Shown: positions 24,363-37,000 of the stretch, one piece after another
Layout of the letters: every line of letters starts with the position of its first letter
Numbering within the stretch: the stretch's first letter is position 1
From: Bugula neritina
Lineage: Eukaryota; Bryozoa; Gymnolaemata; Cheilostomatida; Bugulidae
Length of the DNA stretch: 64,000 bases
Assembly: GCA_964035545.1 (NCBI GenBank)
Contig: CAXIUT010000036.1
Location: 1 to 64,000, forward strand
Direction of reading: 5' to 3'
Translations under genes and position numbers: made by a program
The notes under the pieces: generated by a model
The model's database searches: none
The model's input: the letters and a program-made list of their open reading frames with translations, nothing else
Told to the model about the DNA's origin: nothing

Positions 24363-26864
24363 GATCTAGATAGAAAATTATTATTAGATAAATGATTAGA
24401 TATAAATTGGATGTAAATATTAAAAATGTCATTAAATCGTTTATCAGATTATAATAATTGGTTTGATTTCTATTTGGATGTTATATTTGCTGAAGTATTT
24501 TCATTATCTGTTCAAAGACATCTTTAATAACTTCAAAAAAATAGCACTGAATGCTATCTACTAGTTACAGTTGAATTGTAGAGAGTAGGTATTCTAAATG
24601 TCTTCTTAAAATCAAGAAGATTACGACATAAAAACAAACACTAGCCATTTAATAACTAGATTTATGATAGAAATAAGTATAAAAATATAAAATGATTGTA
24701 CAGTAGTTAAAATAACGATAAAGTTAGAAGTTAAAAATGAAAGCACATTCATATAAAATAAGTAATTAGATATTAAAAGCATAATTTAAAACAATTTATG
24801 ACTAAGCTACTGGATATTAGCCATTAATTCTAGTTTATATTTAGATCCGCAGTTCACAATATGCTCAAGATCATCAAAAATAGAACATTGAAGTCATTAT
24901 AATACAACTAAAATGAAAATCAATATAGTAATGGTAAAATAGAAATATTAATAATATAAAGATTACTTATGTTTATTGATTTGCTCATTTATTTTTCACA
25001 TTTTTATATTTTAATGGTGAGAAGAAAGATTATTGATGGAAATATTATGGGTTAATAAAATAGTTGAAAAGATATTATGCTGACTAGTAAATATACTCTT
25101 TATATTAATGAATATTAAATGATTAATTTCAGGTTAAAATATGGATTCTTCAACTTAGATATTATAAAAATCAAAAGTTCTTTCTAAAAATACTAACAGC
25201 ATTCTAGTTTATCAACTTTACTTCATTTATCACCAAGTTTATCACCACAATATCAAGCTTAAACAGGTCAAATATCATTTTTAGATGAAAAGATATCAAG
25301 TAAGATGTATAATCAAATTGAAATGATCAATAACAAATAAATCTTGATAAACAATAACTAGATTTATAACTTGACAGTCAATATCTAGATTAATAACTCG
25401 ATTGCTAATATTGTTGTTTTTTTATGATACTTTTGAGTTGTTTAACTTATGAACAATAAATAAAAGAAGAGATCAAAATTAATCATAGAAATCATTTAAT
25501 AATATAACTTCTTGGTATTGAGAACGAAATAAAATTTTAAATTATTTCTTCAAGTTGACATTCAATTATAATTTAACTTTGTGAACTTTCCTCGTTATTA
25601 TCATATTTATTTTTAGGATATATCCCCCATGATAACTAAAGGTCTTGTAAAAAACTAAATGCAGACATTTATCCTGGTTGCCAATCGATTCAGAGCTATC
25701 ATGACTAGGACATAAATTGTTATTCGATAAAATGCACTAAATGACAAACACATCAAGATAAAATTCTCACAGACATCGGACATTAAACATATTCGATAAT
25801 CACTTTTCAGGTTTAGATGCTGGACAAGAAGGATAGCGCTAGCAGATAGTCAAGATACTGAAACCAGCATAACAAGATGAATCCGATGGATATCAAGCCA
25901 ACCACATCGAAAGGAATCAACCTAAAAATTATATTTTATCTTCAACTAAAGCTGTTTTATCTGCAAGTTGTACTTGTTACTCTTAATTACCAGTAGTAAA
26001 ACAACCAATACTGATTTATCCTTGGATCGTAGTTAAAAATTGATTTTAAGCTCTACACAATAGGAGTCCTGAGGTGTGGATACATCTAGTTTTACAAATT
26101 AATGTAGATATCTCTAACAATAACATCAACTAAATGAATAATCCTATAACTGATCTGTTCATTTATTGTTTTAATGTAGTTTTGTTAAAGAATGAGAGAA
26201 TAAGGATTATTGTTAACATTTGAATAGGTTTGTTATATATTCTATTTATCTATTTACTATCATTCTGATAGTTTTTCCTCTTTTGATTTGATATATTTGA
26301 GGATGACGACTTGACTTTTGATACTATTCATTATCTTGATTGAAGTTATCTTCTACTATGACAGTATTTGCTTCTTTTATTATGATAAAAAACTTAAATC
26401 CAACTCCTTTTCTTTTGTTTTAAAGAAAGATCTTCCTCTCTTCTTCTTTTTTGTGTTAAATTTCCTCTATTTCTCTTCAAATTTTATGTTTTCAACTCTT
26501 TTAACAAATTTATTTGTACTCTTCCAATAAACAGATCTCTTGGTTGGTTGATACTTTTAGCTTACAATGTGACATTTGTTCTTTGATTTGGCTATCCTAT
26601 TATTATTCTTCTTCCTTATTTTACTTTTATCCTTATCTGATTCACTCGTGCAATATAACCTTTACTAATCTATTCTATTTTCGTTCTTGTTTATTTTAAC
26701 TTATATTGATATTATAAATCTTCATATTGACAAACTATTAATACATCTTCATTAATCCATATAATATTTCAATAACTTGATTAGATAGTTAAAATAGATA
26801 ACATTCAAACTTATTTACTTAAATATTTATTTATTGATAATTTAAAATAACAAATGAATGACGA
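24363..26864 (-). repeat. Inverted TLDc duplicon flank (copy 4), shared with 44117-46846
   Basis: This segment is repeated in the same orientation at 44117-46846. Its right part (about 25620-26864) is the reverse complement of the TLDc 3' flank seen at 18282 and 34083, including the cyclin-like and Lys/Glu-rich remnants on the minus strand. Its left part (24363-25600) is a different module present only in these two units. It has + strand open stretches, including the 24426 ORF and VVKITIKLEVKNES at about 24700. Confidence 0.7.
24426..24695 (+). CDS. Hypothetical ORF, 89 aa, duplicated
   Basis: ATG 24426 to TGA 24693, reading MSLNRLSDYNNWFDFYLDV and onward with a helical pattern (FAEVFSLSVQRHLEELQKN). 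One A fewer than in the 44-kb copy at the A-run near 24690 produces the stop; in the other frame the sequence stays coding-like for another 100 bp. The 44-kb copy has its own shift earlier (TGA after FICF). Both copies therefore look like damaged versions of a longer gene. No family was recognised. Confidence 0.35.
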
Positions 26865-28049
26865 TCACTACCAAATCACTCTGAATACTTAGTATTCCAC
26901 CACTTTAAACCTTTTATTTTAGGTTGCTCCAGAAAATGTTTTCCAGGTCTACTTATTGTCACAAATGTATTTATTATCTTCAGAATTATAGGAATGACCT
27001 AAGTTTGCATAGGAAGAGTTATTATTATTGCATTGGTCAGATATGTAGAGATCATCATATCCAAATGTTGGACCATAGCTATTGTTACAGAAAATTATAT
27101 AATTTTGATGTTGACAAATCATTTTTTACTTTAAGTCCAACGACAGCAGAAAAGCTTCCTTTCCTGCATCACTTACATAATCAATATAAACTTGGTTCCA
27201 CTTGTATTTAGTATAGCCTCCAATAGTTTTACCAAACTCAGTTCTCACTAAAGTAAAAGTATGCTAGATGTTATCACATTTTTTATGAAAAGCATATGCA
27301 CTAAAACCATTTTCTGATCCTCTGTAGAGTAGCTATAACTTCTTTGGCTTTTTTAAAGCCTCCATCAAAAACAACTTTTGTTTTTCAACATCTTTATCTC
27401 TTTTCTTCAAGATTACTGTATCAAACTCAATAGAGGCATCTTTATCTCCTTTTTTTAAGATAACTGAGTCAAAATCATTTTGTAGTTTATCAAATAGAGT
27501 TAATTTAAACTATTTTATGGCTTCATTGAATTTTTTCATTTGTTTTTAGTAATCTCCAAGTAACTTTCTTATTACTTCTTAGTTTTTATTACTTTTACTT
27601 AGAGTTAAAACTTTACCAAGCAATTCTTTTGCTTCTTTTCCACTAAGACATTTTCCATTGATGTGATTAAAAATCTCTTGGACTAATTTTTGGTTTTTAA
27701 CATCAAGATTTCTGAAAGGCGATCCTTTGATAAACTTTTGTTAGTTTTCTTTGAAAGTTTCTATGAAGTTGTTATCGATTTTTAAAACTCCATACATTAG
27801 ATCTTTGTTATTATCGATCATCAGATTCAGGTTCTTAGTAAGACCAACCAAAGGACTCGACTCAGCTTCTTGAGAATATTCTGAACATGCACTGCAAGTA
27901 GGGTTAGTGCAGATCAAAGAGTTAGGACAAGCTGGATCAGTGCACATTCTTTCGATTTTATTTCCTTGAGGACACTTGAGGTTGATAGGTTCTTTGAGGT
28001 AACTTTGGTTGAGGAGAGCTTGTATTTACTAGTCTCTGACTGGTTCCAT
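26865..28049 (-). CDS. TLDc-domain protein, subfamily A, intact
   Basis: An uninterrupted 394-residue frame from MEPVRDEE to VVEYEVFRVIWE. The Cys cluster (CPQGNKIERMC, CPNSLIC, CSACS) is nearly identical to the copy at 7288. The middle is helical with VILKK motifs, and the TLDc domain has LLYRGSENGF, LVRTEFGKTIGG, FLLSLDLKEKM and SDQCNNNNSS. Relative to the 7288 copy this gene shows the uninterrupted A-run (GAAGATAAT). The 5' flank is also shared. It is the only intact subfamily A member here. Confidence 0.87.
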
Positions 28050-29290
28050 TAATTGTTTATAGAACTTAACTGAATGAATGTGATTTATACTTGATAATGA
28101 TAAGCTATCTTTCTAATTCTGACAAAAGTATCAAAAAGATAGACTTAACTTTAAAATAAAATAATTAAAAGGATTTGACTAAAAAAGAAGAAGGTAGGAT
28201 GGTAGTAAATGATATTAATTATTATGATATTATTGAGTCATATATTATATTTATCAAATTTTTATAAAATATTTACAATATCTCATATATCATGACAGAC
28301 TATTCGTTGCTTCTCTGATTTATTTCACAATTTTTAGTATCTTTTTGTTCTAGCATTAGAAAACAACGATCAAAATTGATTATTTTGTTTGAATTGATGT
28401 TATTATTTATTTGTTTATTGTTATGTTTTGCCATTAAATGTAGCTAAAAGTTGATAAAAAATAACTTAATTTTCTATTTATTAACTTTTCTGTTAATCAT
28501 AAACTTTTTTTCATTTTTATCTTCTTTGATCTCTTTCTAGTCCAATAAATATCCTTTTTATTAGTCGAATATATTCTAAGTGAAAAGATAAATATGAATT
28601 TTAGAAATCAAGTTTAGATCTTATCAAATATTTGTTGATGTTATTGGTTGTACTGTTAGTTGAGTTGAAGTCAGGTAGGTAATTTCTTTGTCTTCAACAT
28701 ACTGCTTCGAAATGTTTCATAAAATAAGTTAACTTATTTATCATCTATTTTATTTATTGTTGCTGTTAGCTATTTTTTTATAAGTTATTTTCAAGTAACT
28801 TCTTATTATTCTATCTTTTTACAACTATTTCTATTAATAGATTTCATTGATTAATCACTAGTGTATACTATATGTTTATCTCACAATCTTCTCGAACATC
28901 GAAGGACATTTCGGTTACCAAACCATAGCTATTCAGTTCTATTTACTAAATAATTTTCGATACTATAAAATACAACATGTTAAAAGTTTCGTGTTCATTG
29001 AATTTAGTGATTAATATTTAAATAGATGTTGATAAAAAAAATATCTCCTGTTTATTTTTGACTCGAATACAGTTTATACTCTATCTAACTACTCCAAGTA
29101 TTCAGACTGGATGGTTATCAAAAGAAATAAGCTAAAAAGACTTATTCAAAAATATATTTATGATATTTATTATTAAAAATTATCAAATAGAATTAAAATG
29201 ATGACTAGTAATAAGATGAATCATAATTTATACGCTATAATATTTATCATAAATAAAGAACAAACTTGTTATTAGGACCTCTTTTCTCCT
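28050..29290 (-). repeat. Inverted, diverged upstream duplicon segment
   Basis: The first 220 bp match the 7077-7287 promoter region in reverse. Further right the reverse complement aligns, with many substitutions, to 11637-12100 and its paralogues, including the TAAGTTAGTC-equivalent and the adjoining ATAAATTATA segment that is missing from the 11556 unit. The ORF remnant is unreadable here. This is the oldest-looking copy. Confidence 0.5.
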
Positions 29291-30359
29291 TCTAAGAATT
29301 TCCTTTAACTTGAAAAGAAGTCTTGATAGTAGATGAATTACTACTTATTTTAGAGGAATCTGAAATTTAGAAGTTATAGATCAATGTATAGATAGAGAAC
29401 TTGATGATGAAAGCTATTGAAGCGACTATTACTAGTGCCTAAACTTCTTCTCACTGATCAAATAAATATAAATATTTTTTTCTCAATTGTAAACTGCAAG
29501 AATAAAGTTATTTGTAAGTAAAACTAGTTTAGATTAACAAATAGAATTGATATCAATCATGATGAATGTTTTAATTTTAATCAATTGAAATATATAAAGA
29601 AATTAGATAGATATAAGAGAAATAGTCAATCAAATATATAAATTCAATTAAATAGAGAGATAAATGTTTTAATTTTCGATAAATAAAATACAAGCATTTG
29701 ATATAATTTATAATAAAACCAGTATAGCTGATAAAGTTGAGTAAAGAGTTGATTTTCTTGAACTTATGAAAAGATGTATTTTAATCACTAGGTTTCGATA
29801 TTTACTAGCTGTTTCATAAACAGTTAGAATCGAAAAGAGCCTCCTGTTATTCCTTTTTTATTTACTTTTTCCTTTTTTATAAACATCCTTTCTCAATAAC
29901 TACTATATCCAGTTATTTCAATAGTATGATGTAAAGTTTAATCATTATCTAAGCATCGTTCATATTTTTGTTCATAGTTGTTGAGATTATTTTGAAGATG
30001 AATGTTTTATTGAGTTATATTTTTATTCTAATTTTCAATACTACCATTTTATTAATCAGATCAGATACATATTCTTGATGGTCTTGCTGATAATTATAAA
30101 TCAACTTTTTGTTTGAATCATTATTTTACTTCTAAGATCATTAATTACTATCTAGTATTACGATTATTTATAGGCATAATTGATAGTTTCTACATCAAGT
30201 AGTTTGATCTTCAAAACTATTGAGTAAATTATTAAGTACTCTATTAAAGAATAACTAAAAACTAAGATGGTTTGCGAATTGAATCTAACTGATCTTAGTT
30301 GAATAGATTATCAATTATCAAACTGAAATATTTGACTTATGACATGTAATAAAATTAAT
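29291..30359. other. AT-rich spacer left of interstitial telomere
   Basis: No gene, motif or recognisable repeat copy was seen. Open stretches occur in several frames but none has ATG support or family features. It ends in AAAATTAAT directly before the G4T2 tract. Confidence 0.45.
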
Positions 30360-30422
30360 GGGGTTGGGGTTGGGGTTGGGGTTGGGGTTGGGGTTGGGGT
30401 TGGGGTTGGGGTTGGGGTTGGG
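30360..30422. repeat. Interstitial G4T2 telomeric tract
   Basis: 63 bp of perfect GGGGTT repeat in right-end orientation. Taken with the left telomere at 24287 it would delimit a 6.1-kb capped unit holding a single TLDc gene, but sequence continues to the right without a gap. The tract at 60114-60176 has the same length and orientation. Confidence 0.93.
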
Positions 30423-31184
30423 AAATATTCCTACAAATGCCTTCTTCTTCATTTTCTTTTCATATCGCTTTAATTATCATATTGTTTAAATAAATAATTT
30501 AAATAGTGTATATAAATATAAAAACTTGATTCAACAACCTGTTTGAAAGAATCAGTAGTGATGAGTAATAAAAATCTGACTGTCAAATCTATTGATCTTC
30601 TCATCCATTATTATTATCATTTCTTAAAGATTTATCAATCATAATATAAAAGAATCATCAGGTAGTCAACTGATAGAAATCCTAATGGTAATCAGAAAAA
30701 GAAAAGATAGCATCAATCGCATAATAATAGAATACCATTTACTGTCAAATATAACAAAATTGTCAACTTGGATTAAAGGTACATCTTGCTAGTACTATTT
30801 GATGATCATTTTTTCATCTATTTTAGAAGATAGGTTATCGTGTTAAAATGAGATATAAATTGATTTCAAAAAACTGATCCTAAACAATATTTACTGTAAG
30901 TAGTAAAAAAAGCAAAATAAATACTAATAAATGCAGGTCACAAAGGTAATGAATAACTTTAGACTAGACATGAAAACTAAGTTTTGATTATTTATTATTT
31001 TATGTAGTTAAAGAGATAATAAAATAAATATCTCATCGAAAAATATATGAAAAATGATTTTAGATTAAATAAGAAAAGGTAATAATAATAAGATTATCTG
31101 GTTGGAAAAAGTTACTTAGAAAATTAATCTTGAAGATATTAAATGTAGGTATAGGTGTAATAAAAAAATTATGATTGTGAGTAG
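30423..31184. other. Spacer right of interstitial telomere
   Basis: AT-rich, no recognised gene. No similarity to other parts of the array was noticed apart from its last few tens of bases, which lead into the tandem 22-bp repeat at the end of the EF-hand copy. Confidence 0.4.
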
Positions 31185-31607
31185 TCATTGATTTAACTGT
31201 TAGACTAGTCTTTGATTTAACTGTTAGACTAGGATAATTGGCCTCTGCAACTCCTATTTGTTAATCAACCCGTCATCAGAATCATCAATCACCTTAAAAG
31301 CCTACAAGTACACCCTCTCACTGCGATTAGCTATGATCTTAGGAGCAACTAACTATAAAAATTAAGTAAAATCAATAAATCCATTCCCGTCTTTATCGAT
31401 CTGACTGATAATCAACTGCAACTCCTACTCCTGAAGAGTCTGGCCTAGTGTCTTAAGTATCTGGTCGAATTACTATCATAGATAATCAAGTACTCGAATA
31501 GAAATAGATCCAGAACCGTCTTGATCGAATATCCTAAAAGCTTGCTGGGCCTAGAACTACTCCTTGCGAGTTAGATACTTACGCATTGAATGTTTGACCT
31601 CGTACAT
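31185..31607 (-). CDS. Calmodulin-like EF-hand protein, C-terminally truncated copy
   Basis: Two exons, 31494-31607 and 31185-31472, separated by a 21-nt intron (31473-31493, GTAC...ATAG) identical to that of the 49044 gene. EF-hand 1 is DQDGSGSISIR with its Glu-12 encoded by the first codon after the intron (TAA). EF-hand 2 is DKDGNGFIDFT with Glu-12 encoded by TAA, where the full copy has TAG. EF-hand 3 ends normally, but after LQR the sequence leaves the paralogue and ends in a tail made by a tandem repeat (LVEQLNQ twice). EF-hand 4 is lost. It is divergent from the TLDc gene at 32898. It is probably a broken copy; expression cannot be judged. Confidence 0.7.
31190..31234. repeat. Tandem 22-bp repeat at duplication breakpoint
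   Basis: TGATTTAACTGTTAGACTAG recurs twice in a row (separated by TCT/GA). It sits exactly where the EF-hand copy diverges from its full-length paralogue, so it may be part of the breakpoint or of the joined sequence. Confidence 0.7.
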
Positions 31608-32830
31608 CTAAGAATATTGGAATCGATGTTTAAAATAATATAGAAATCAAGTAGAAAAACTCACATCCCCTAAATATCTATTTAATCAGACAAGAATAAT
31701 AAATGAATCTTAAGCTTAGTATTATAGATCTCTAATTGAATATTACTTCTATCATAAAATCAATATTTTTAACATAATTATTCGTCTTACTAGCATTATA
31801 ACAGTACTATTTGGAACTTCTTTTGAAAGTTATTTAGGTTATTTATTTTCTATGAGAAGATTAATAGCAGATAAAATGATATCTACTGTCAGATCTATTA
31901 AAATGGTCAACTTGGAAAGATTATTATCATAAATTATGAAGATTGTAATCAATACAGTTTTATCTATCAAATGGCTAGCATAAAGTTATAAATTGTCTTT
32001 TTTCAGCACCTATATTGATAAATCACAGACTACAATCTTAGAATCGAAGTTTTATTGACTGCAACAAGATAAAAACAACAAAAAATAGTTTAAAAAGTTG
32101 AAACAAGGTCTATTAGTATGTTGTTGATCGTAATTGATGATAAAAATATTATGTAAATCATAAATATCTCGATTAAAAGTTGGTTTATTGAAGAATAGAT
32201 GGCATTATAAGAGAAAAGAGAGTTAGTTATGAAATATAGTTGTATTTTAATAAAAATATATCGTTATCAGAATAGTTTAATATTATTAGAATCCTTATTA
32301 TGTTGAATATAAAGAATATGATGAAGACCTTCATTGAAGAAAGCTAGATTTCAATTTCAATATTTTTTGAAGAAGTTTAGACCGAATAATTAGACTACTA
32401 TATTTTAGTAAACATCAATAGTTATTGAATTAACACTATTAGAATAAAAATTAGTTAATAAATTGAAAAGATAGTTATGTTGACTACACAAAGAAGTCAA
32501 TAAGAAGAAGAAAAAGTATAAAGATATGAGTTGATTGATCAAGATGATGATTAAGTAAAGTAAACATATTTTTGGTTGGTTTATTATTTAATATATATTT
32601 AACTCATATTGTTCTTCTTGATCAATCGAGTATTAGTGTATTTTAAATAGAAAATTATTTAAATCTATTATCAAGCATGATCATATGTTGTATCGAAAGT
32701 TATGCATGTTGATTAGATCGTGAAGAGTTATCCATCTTTGAGGAGATAGTGGGTATTTTATTTTTAAACTTCTTGTTTCTCGACTACTATCTTACTTATA
32801 TTGGGTATCGTAAATAATCAGAATTGGTAA
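31608..32830. other. Divergent spacer between EF-hand and TLDc genes
   Basis: Corresponds in inverted orientation to 48095-49043, with the parts nearest each gene best conserved and the middle diverged. It contains the shared promoters of two head-to-head genes. No additional gene was recognised. Confidence 0.5.
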
Positions 32831-32897
32831 GATAAATTAGCAAGAATTATTATATTTTTACTTAAATCGTACTTAATATCGCAAGGTTTATAAAAAA
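32831..32897 (+). promoter_or_regulatory. Conserved upstream block of TLDc subfamily B
   Basis: A 67-bp block (AGATAAATTAGCAAGAATTA, then TTAAATCGTACTTAATATCG, then GCAAGGTTTATAAAA) is conserved almost base for base before all three subfamily B genes (38451-38520; reverse complement at 48026-48094). The sequence between genes is otherwise diverging, so this block is the best promoter candidate in the window. Confidence 0.5.
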
Positions 32898-34082
32898 ATG
32901 TAAAGAGTTAAAGACTAAGATTTTCAAGCTATCAATCAGGCATACCTCAGAATGCCTACTGACCTTAAGTGTCCTTAAGGTAATAAAATAGATAGAATCA
33001 GTACAGATTCTTCTTGTGAAAATGCTCTGATATGTTCTGATTACTAATGTATATCATGTTCAGAATATTCTCTAAAAAAAAAATCTATTCCTTTATTTGG
33101 ACTCACTAAAGGTCTCAATGTTATGGTTGATAACAATAAATAACTGATCTAGAGATCACTTAAGATAGATAATGATTTTATTTAAACTTTCAAAAAAGAT
33201 CAACAGGAGTTCATAAAAATATCTCCTTTCAAAGGACTTTAAGAGAAATACATACAAATTATCCAGGAAATATTTACAAAAGTTAATGCTAAGTGTTTGA
33301 GTGGAAAATAAGCAAATTAACTTCAAAGTAAAGTGTTTTAGTTGAGTAAAAGCAACAAAAAACATGAAGGAATGAATCAGTTACTTGAAGACTATTCAAA
33401 ACAAATGAAAAAATATTGTGACGCCATCAAAGAATTCAGGTAGACTATATTTAATAAACTAAATAATGATTTTAATCCAGTTATCTTAAAAAAAGGAAAC
33501 AAAGAAGTTGATGATGACTTTGATTCAGTTATTTTGAAGAAAGGAGATAAAGATGTTGAACAACAAAAGTTGTTTTTGATGGAGGCTTTAAAAAAGCCAA
33601 AGAAGTTATAACTACTCTACAGAGGATCAGAAAATGGTTTTAGTTCATCTGCTTTCCATAACAAATGTGATAACATCTAGCATACTTTTACTTTAGTGAG
33701 AACTGAGTTTGGTAAAACTATTGGAGGGTATTCCAAATACAAGTGGAACCAAGTGAATAGTAATTGGGTAAGTGATGCAGGGAAGGAAGCTTTTCTGCTG
33801 TCTTTGGACTTAAAGTAAAAAATGATTTGTCACAATCAAAATAATATAATATACTGTGACAATAACTATGGTCCAATATTTGGAGGTGGGAGTGATCTCT
33901 GCATATCTGACGAATGCAATAATAATAACAAATCCTTTGCAAACTTAGGTTGGTCCTATAATTCTGAAGATAAAAAATACATTTTCAATAATAAGTAGAC
34001 CTGGAAAGCATTTTCCGGAGCAACCAATAGTGAGAAGTTTAAAGTGGTTGAATACTAAGTATTCAGACTGATTTGGAAGTGA
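32898..34082 (+). CDS. TLDc-domain protein, subfamily B
   Basis: An uninterrupted 394-residue frame, MERVKDEDFQAIN to VVEYEVFRLIWK. The Cys cluster is incomplete: the position matching Cys 36 reads Ser (RISTDSSC), the others are kept (CPEGNK, CENALIC, CISCS). The helical middle has PVILKKGNKEVDDD and SVILKKGDKDVEQQ. The TLDc domain has LLYRGSENGF, CDNIEHTFTLVRTEF, FLLSLDLKEKM and SDECNNNNKS. At the last site Glu is GAA here, TAA in copy 2 and CAA (Gln) in several others. Divergent from the truncated EF-hand gene. Loss of one cluster Cys may weaken metal binding. Confidence 0.86.
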
Positions 34083-37000
34083 TTGTCATTCATTTCTAAT
34101 TTGTAAATAATCAATAAATAAGTATCAAAGTAAATAAGTTTGAATTTGATTTATCATAACTATCCTTTAATATAGTTTTAAATACTATCAATTATCATAT
34201 TATCATGATGTACTGATAGTTGTAGTTATTAAGATCGAATATCAACAAATAGGTGATGCATTTCTAACAGTAAAATATTGATGAAGATTCAGTTGGTTTT
34301 AGATAGTATTAGAAGGCTCATATCAATAATATTAGAATAAATAAATCAGCTACTACATATATTGCTAAATAAATCAGTTAGCATATCAAATAAAGATAAT
34401 AAATCAACTAGTAACAAGCCATTAAATCAAAAGTAAACAAGAAGAAAATAAAATAGATTGATATCAGTTATATTACAAGGAGAAAGAATCTAATTATATA
34501 AGAAGAATAGGAAAGTAGAAGAAGACCAATATCAGATCAAATAGAAGTGCAAATGTTAGGATTTTAAGTTAAAGGTATCAACCAAGAGATCTGTTTCAGG
34601 GAAGGGTGACAAAGAGCACAAATAAATATGTTAAAAGAATTGAAAAAAGGACTGTAAAGATAGATAAAAGATAGTTAATAGCAAAAAAGGAAGAAGAGAG
34701 GAAGACCTTCAAAAAAACAACCAAGTATTATCATAGTAGCAGATAACTTCAATCAAGATAAACAATTAATATCGAAAGTAAAGTAGTTATTGTCAAATAC
34801 ATCAAATCAAAAGAGGACAAACCATCAGAATGATAGCAAATAAATAAGAAAACAAAATCAAAAACCTATTCAAAGGCCAGAATAACCCTTATTCCCTCAT
34901 TCTTGAACAAAAATTAATCATAAACTAACAGATCAGTTCAAAGGATTATTATTCATTTGATTGATGTTATTGTTAGAGACATCCAAGTTGATTTGTAAAC
35001 TAGCCATTATGATTTCAGTTGTGTAGAACTTGGAATAAACTATTAACTGGAATCGATTTATCAGTATTGGCTGCTTACTACTTGATAACTAAGAGCAACA
35101 AGTACAACTTGCATATAAAACAGCTCACACCTGAAGATAGCATCTACTTTTAGATCGATTCCTTTAGATGTAGTTGACATCCATTAGATTGTTATGTTGG
35201 TGCAATGTTCTAACTCCTTGCTGGCACTATCATTCTTGCCCAGCATCTAAACCAGAAAAGTGATTGTCGAATATATTTAATGTCCGATGTCTGTGATGAT
35301 TCTATCTTGATATAAAAGTTATTTCGTTCTTTAGGGCTACTGTTACTCTTTAGACCTTTGTTTTCCTTATTTTTTGTTAACTACACAGTATATTTTGGCA
35401 TCTTATCCTGGTGCATCTCCATTTTCTAGAAAAAATATTGAACTCTGGTTACGCCTTGATCACAGCAGCAACAACTCTTACTAACAGTAGCAACAACTCT
35501 TAATTGTTTATCATTGCGAAGAGGTGCAATTTATCGAATAACAACTTATGTCTTAGTCTTGATAGATTTGAATCGATTAGCAACCCAAATAAATGCCTGC
35601 ATCTAGTATTTGATAAGACATTTAGTTATCATGTGATCTATCCTAAAAATAATTATGATATATACTAGGAAGATTGCTAGTGTTATCCTGTTTTGAATCT
35701 GAATGGAAAAGAGTATTGTCCTGGTAGTCTTAATAATCCACCAAAATATAGAGAAGAAGATGTAAGAATCTGGCAATGATTCTACCTCCTGAATATCTTT
35801 TTATCTATATGATGTCCCTACCTCTTTTGATATAGTTAAATTTCATCGACTAGTCATTGACCTATCCATCTTATGAGTCAGAACTTTATATGTGGACTCG
35901 GTAGGCGTTATGCCAGATCATGTTGGCTTGCAATCTGTTTCTTTAATTGTACGCAAGAACTCTTTTATTCTATTCATCTATTATGACTATTTTTGAGTTT
36001 AACTGTGATGTCGTTAGCGTTGACTGGTTATACTAAATAGAGAGATAGACGTGGCCTTCGAGCATTTATCCTACAAAGTCAAATGATTTGTTGAATTGGG
36101 TGAATGCTGAGGAGATCTAGATATGTTGTGACTAATATTATTATTTGATTATATTTCTAACAAAGTCATAAATATCTCTTCTATCTTGTTAGAACTTAAT
36201 AAATGATAGTACTAGATAGCATAATTATTATTTTTATGATAGAAATAAAATATGACTTACCTAGATTTATTATTATCTGATAAATAACTATATTATTATT
36301 TGATAAAGAACTACATTCTCATCTGATAAACAACTTTATTACTGAAGTAAGTCAAGAGTAATATAAACATCTCTGATTATCTCCTCATCCATTTGAAAAC
36401 CAGAAGTCTTTTATTTATAAAAAAAATATGGCGCCTAAATTATACTTTATCATAAGTTAGTCATTGATCATAATTGTATATGATAACTTATAATTTATAA
36501 ATCGTGATAAATATCCAAAGATAGTACATCCTTTCTACTACTTCACTTAACACCCAGTCGGTCAGATCACTTGAAGTTGTAAGATAGAGTTAGAACTAAC
36601 AAATAAACGATGTCCGAGTCAAAAATAAACAGGTGAGTAAAAACATAATCAACATCTATTTACACATAGGTCACTGACATCAATGAAAATGAACCTTTTG
36701 ACAGGCTGTAGGAGAAATTATTGAAGAGCAACTATCAAATGTAGTAGAATTGCAATGGTTTGGTAACCAATTTACTTTCTGATATTCAAGAAAATAGTCA
36801 CATAGAAGAAATAAAATAAACACTAGCAACCAAGCAAACAGGTTTATTATTTAGAAATAGTTACAAAAAGATAAAATAAAAATAAAGTAGCCAAAAACAA
36901 CTTGAAAAAAAAGTTAACAATGACTAATATAGATGAATGGAGTAAGATCTATTATAAGGTTTAAGAAGTAGAAATATTAAGGATAGTCAGATAGTTATCC

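Noticed and set aside
23902-24432. Open frames of Gly-Leu, Gly-Val, Pro-Gln or Pro-Asn dipeptides around the gap
   Set aside because: They are translations of telomeric repeats and of the N run in several frames, not genes.
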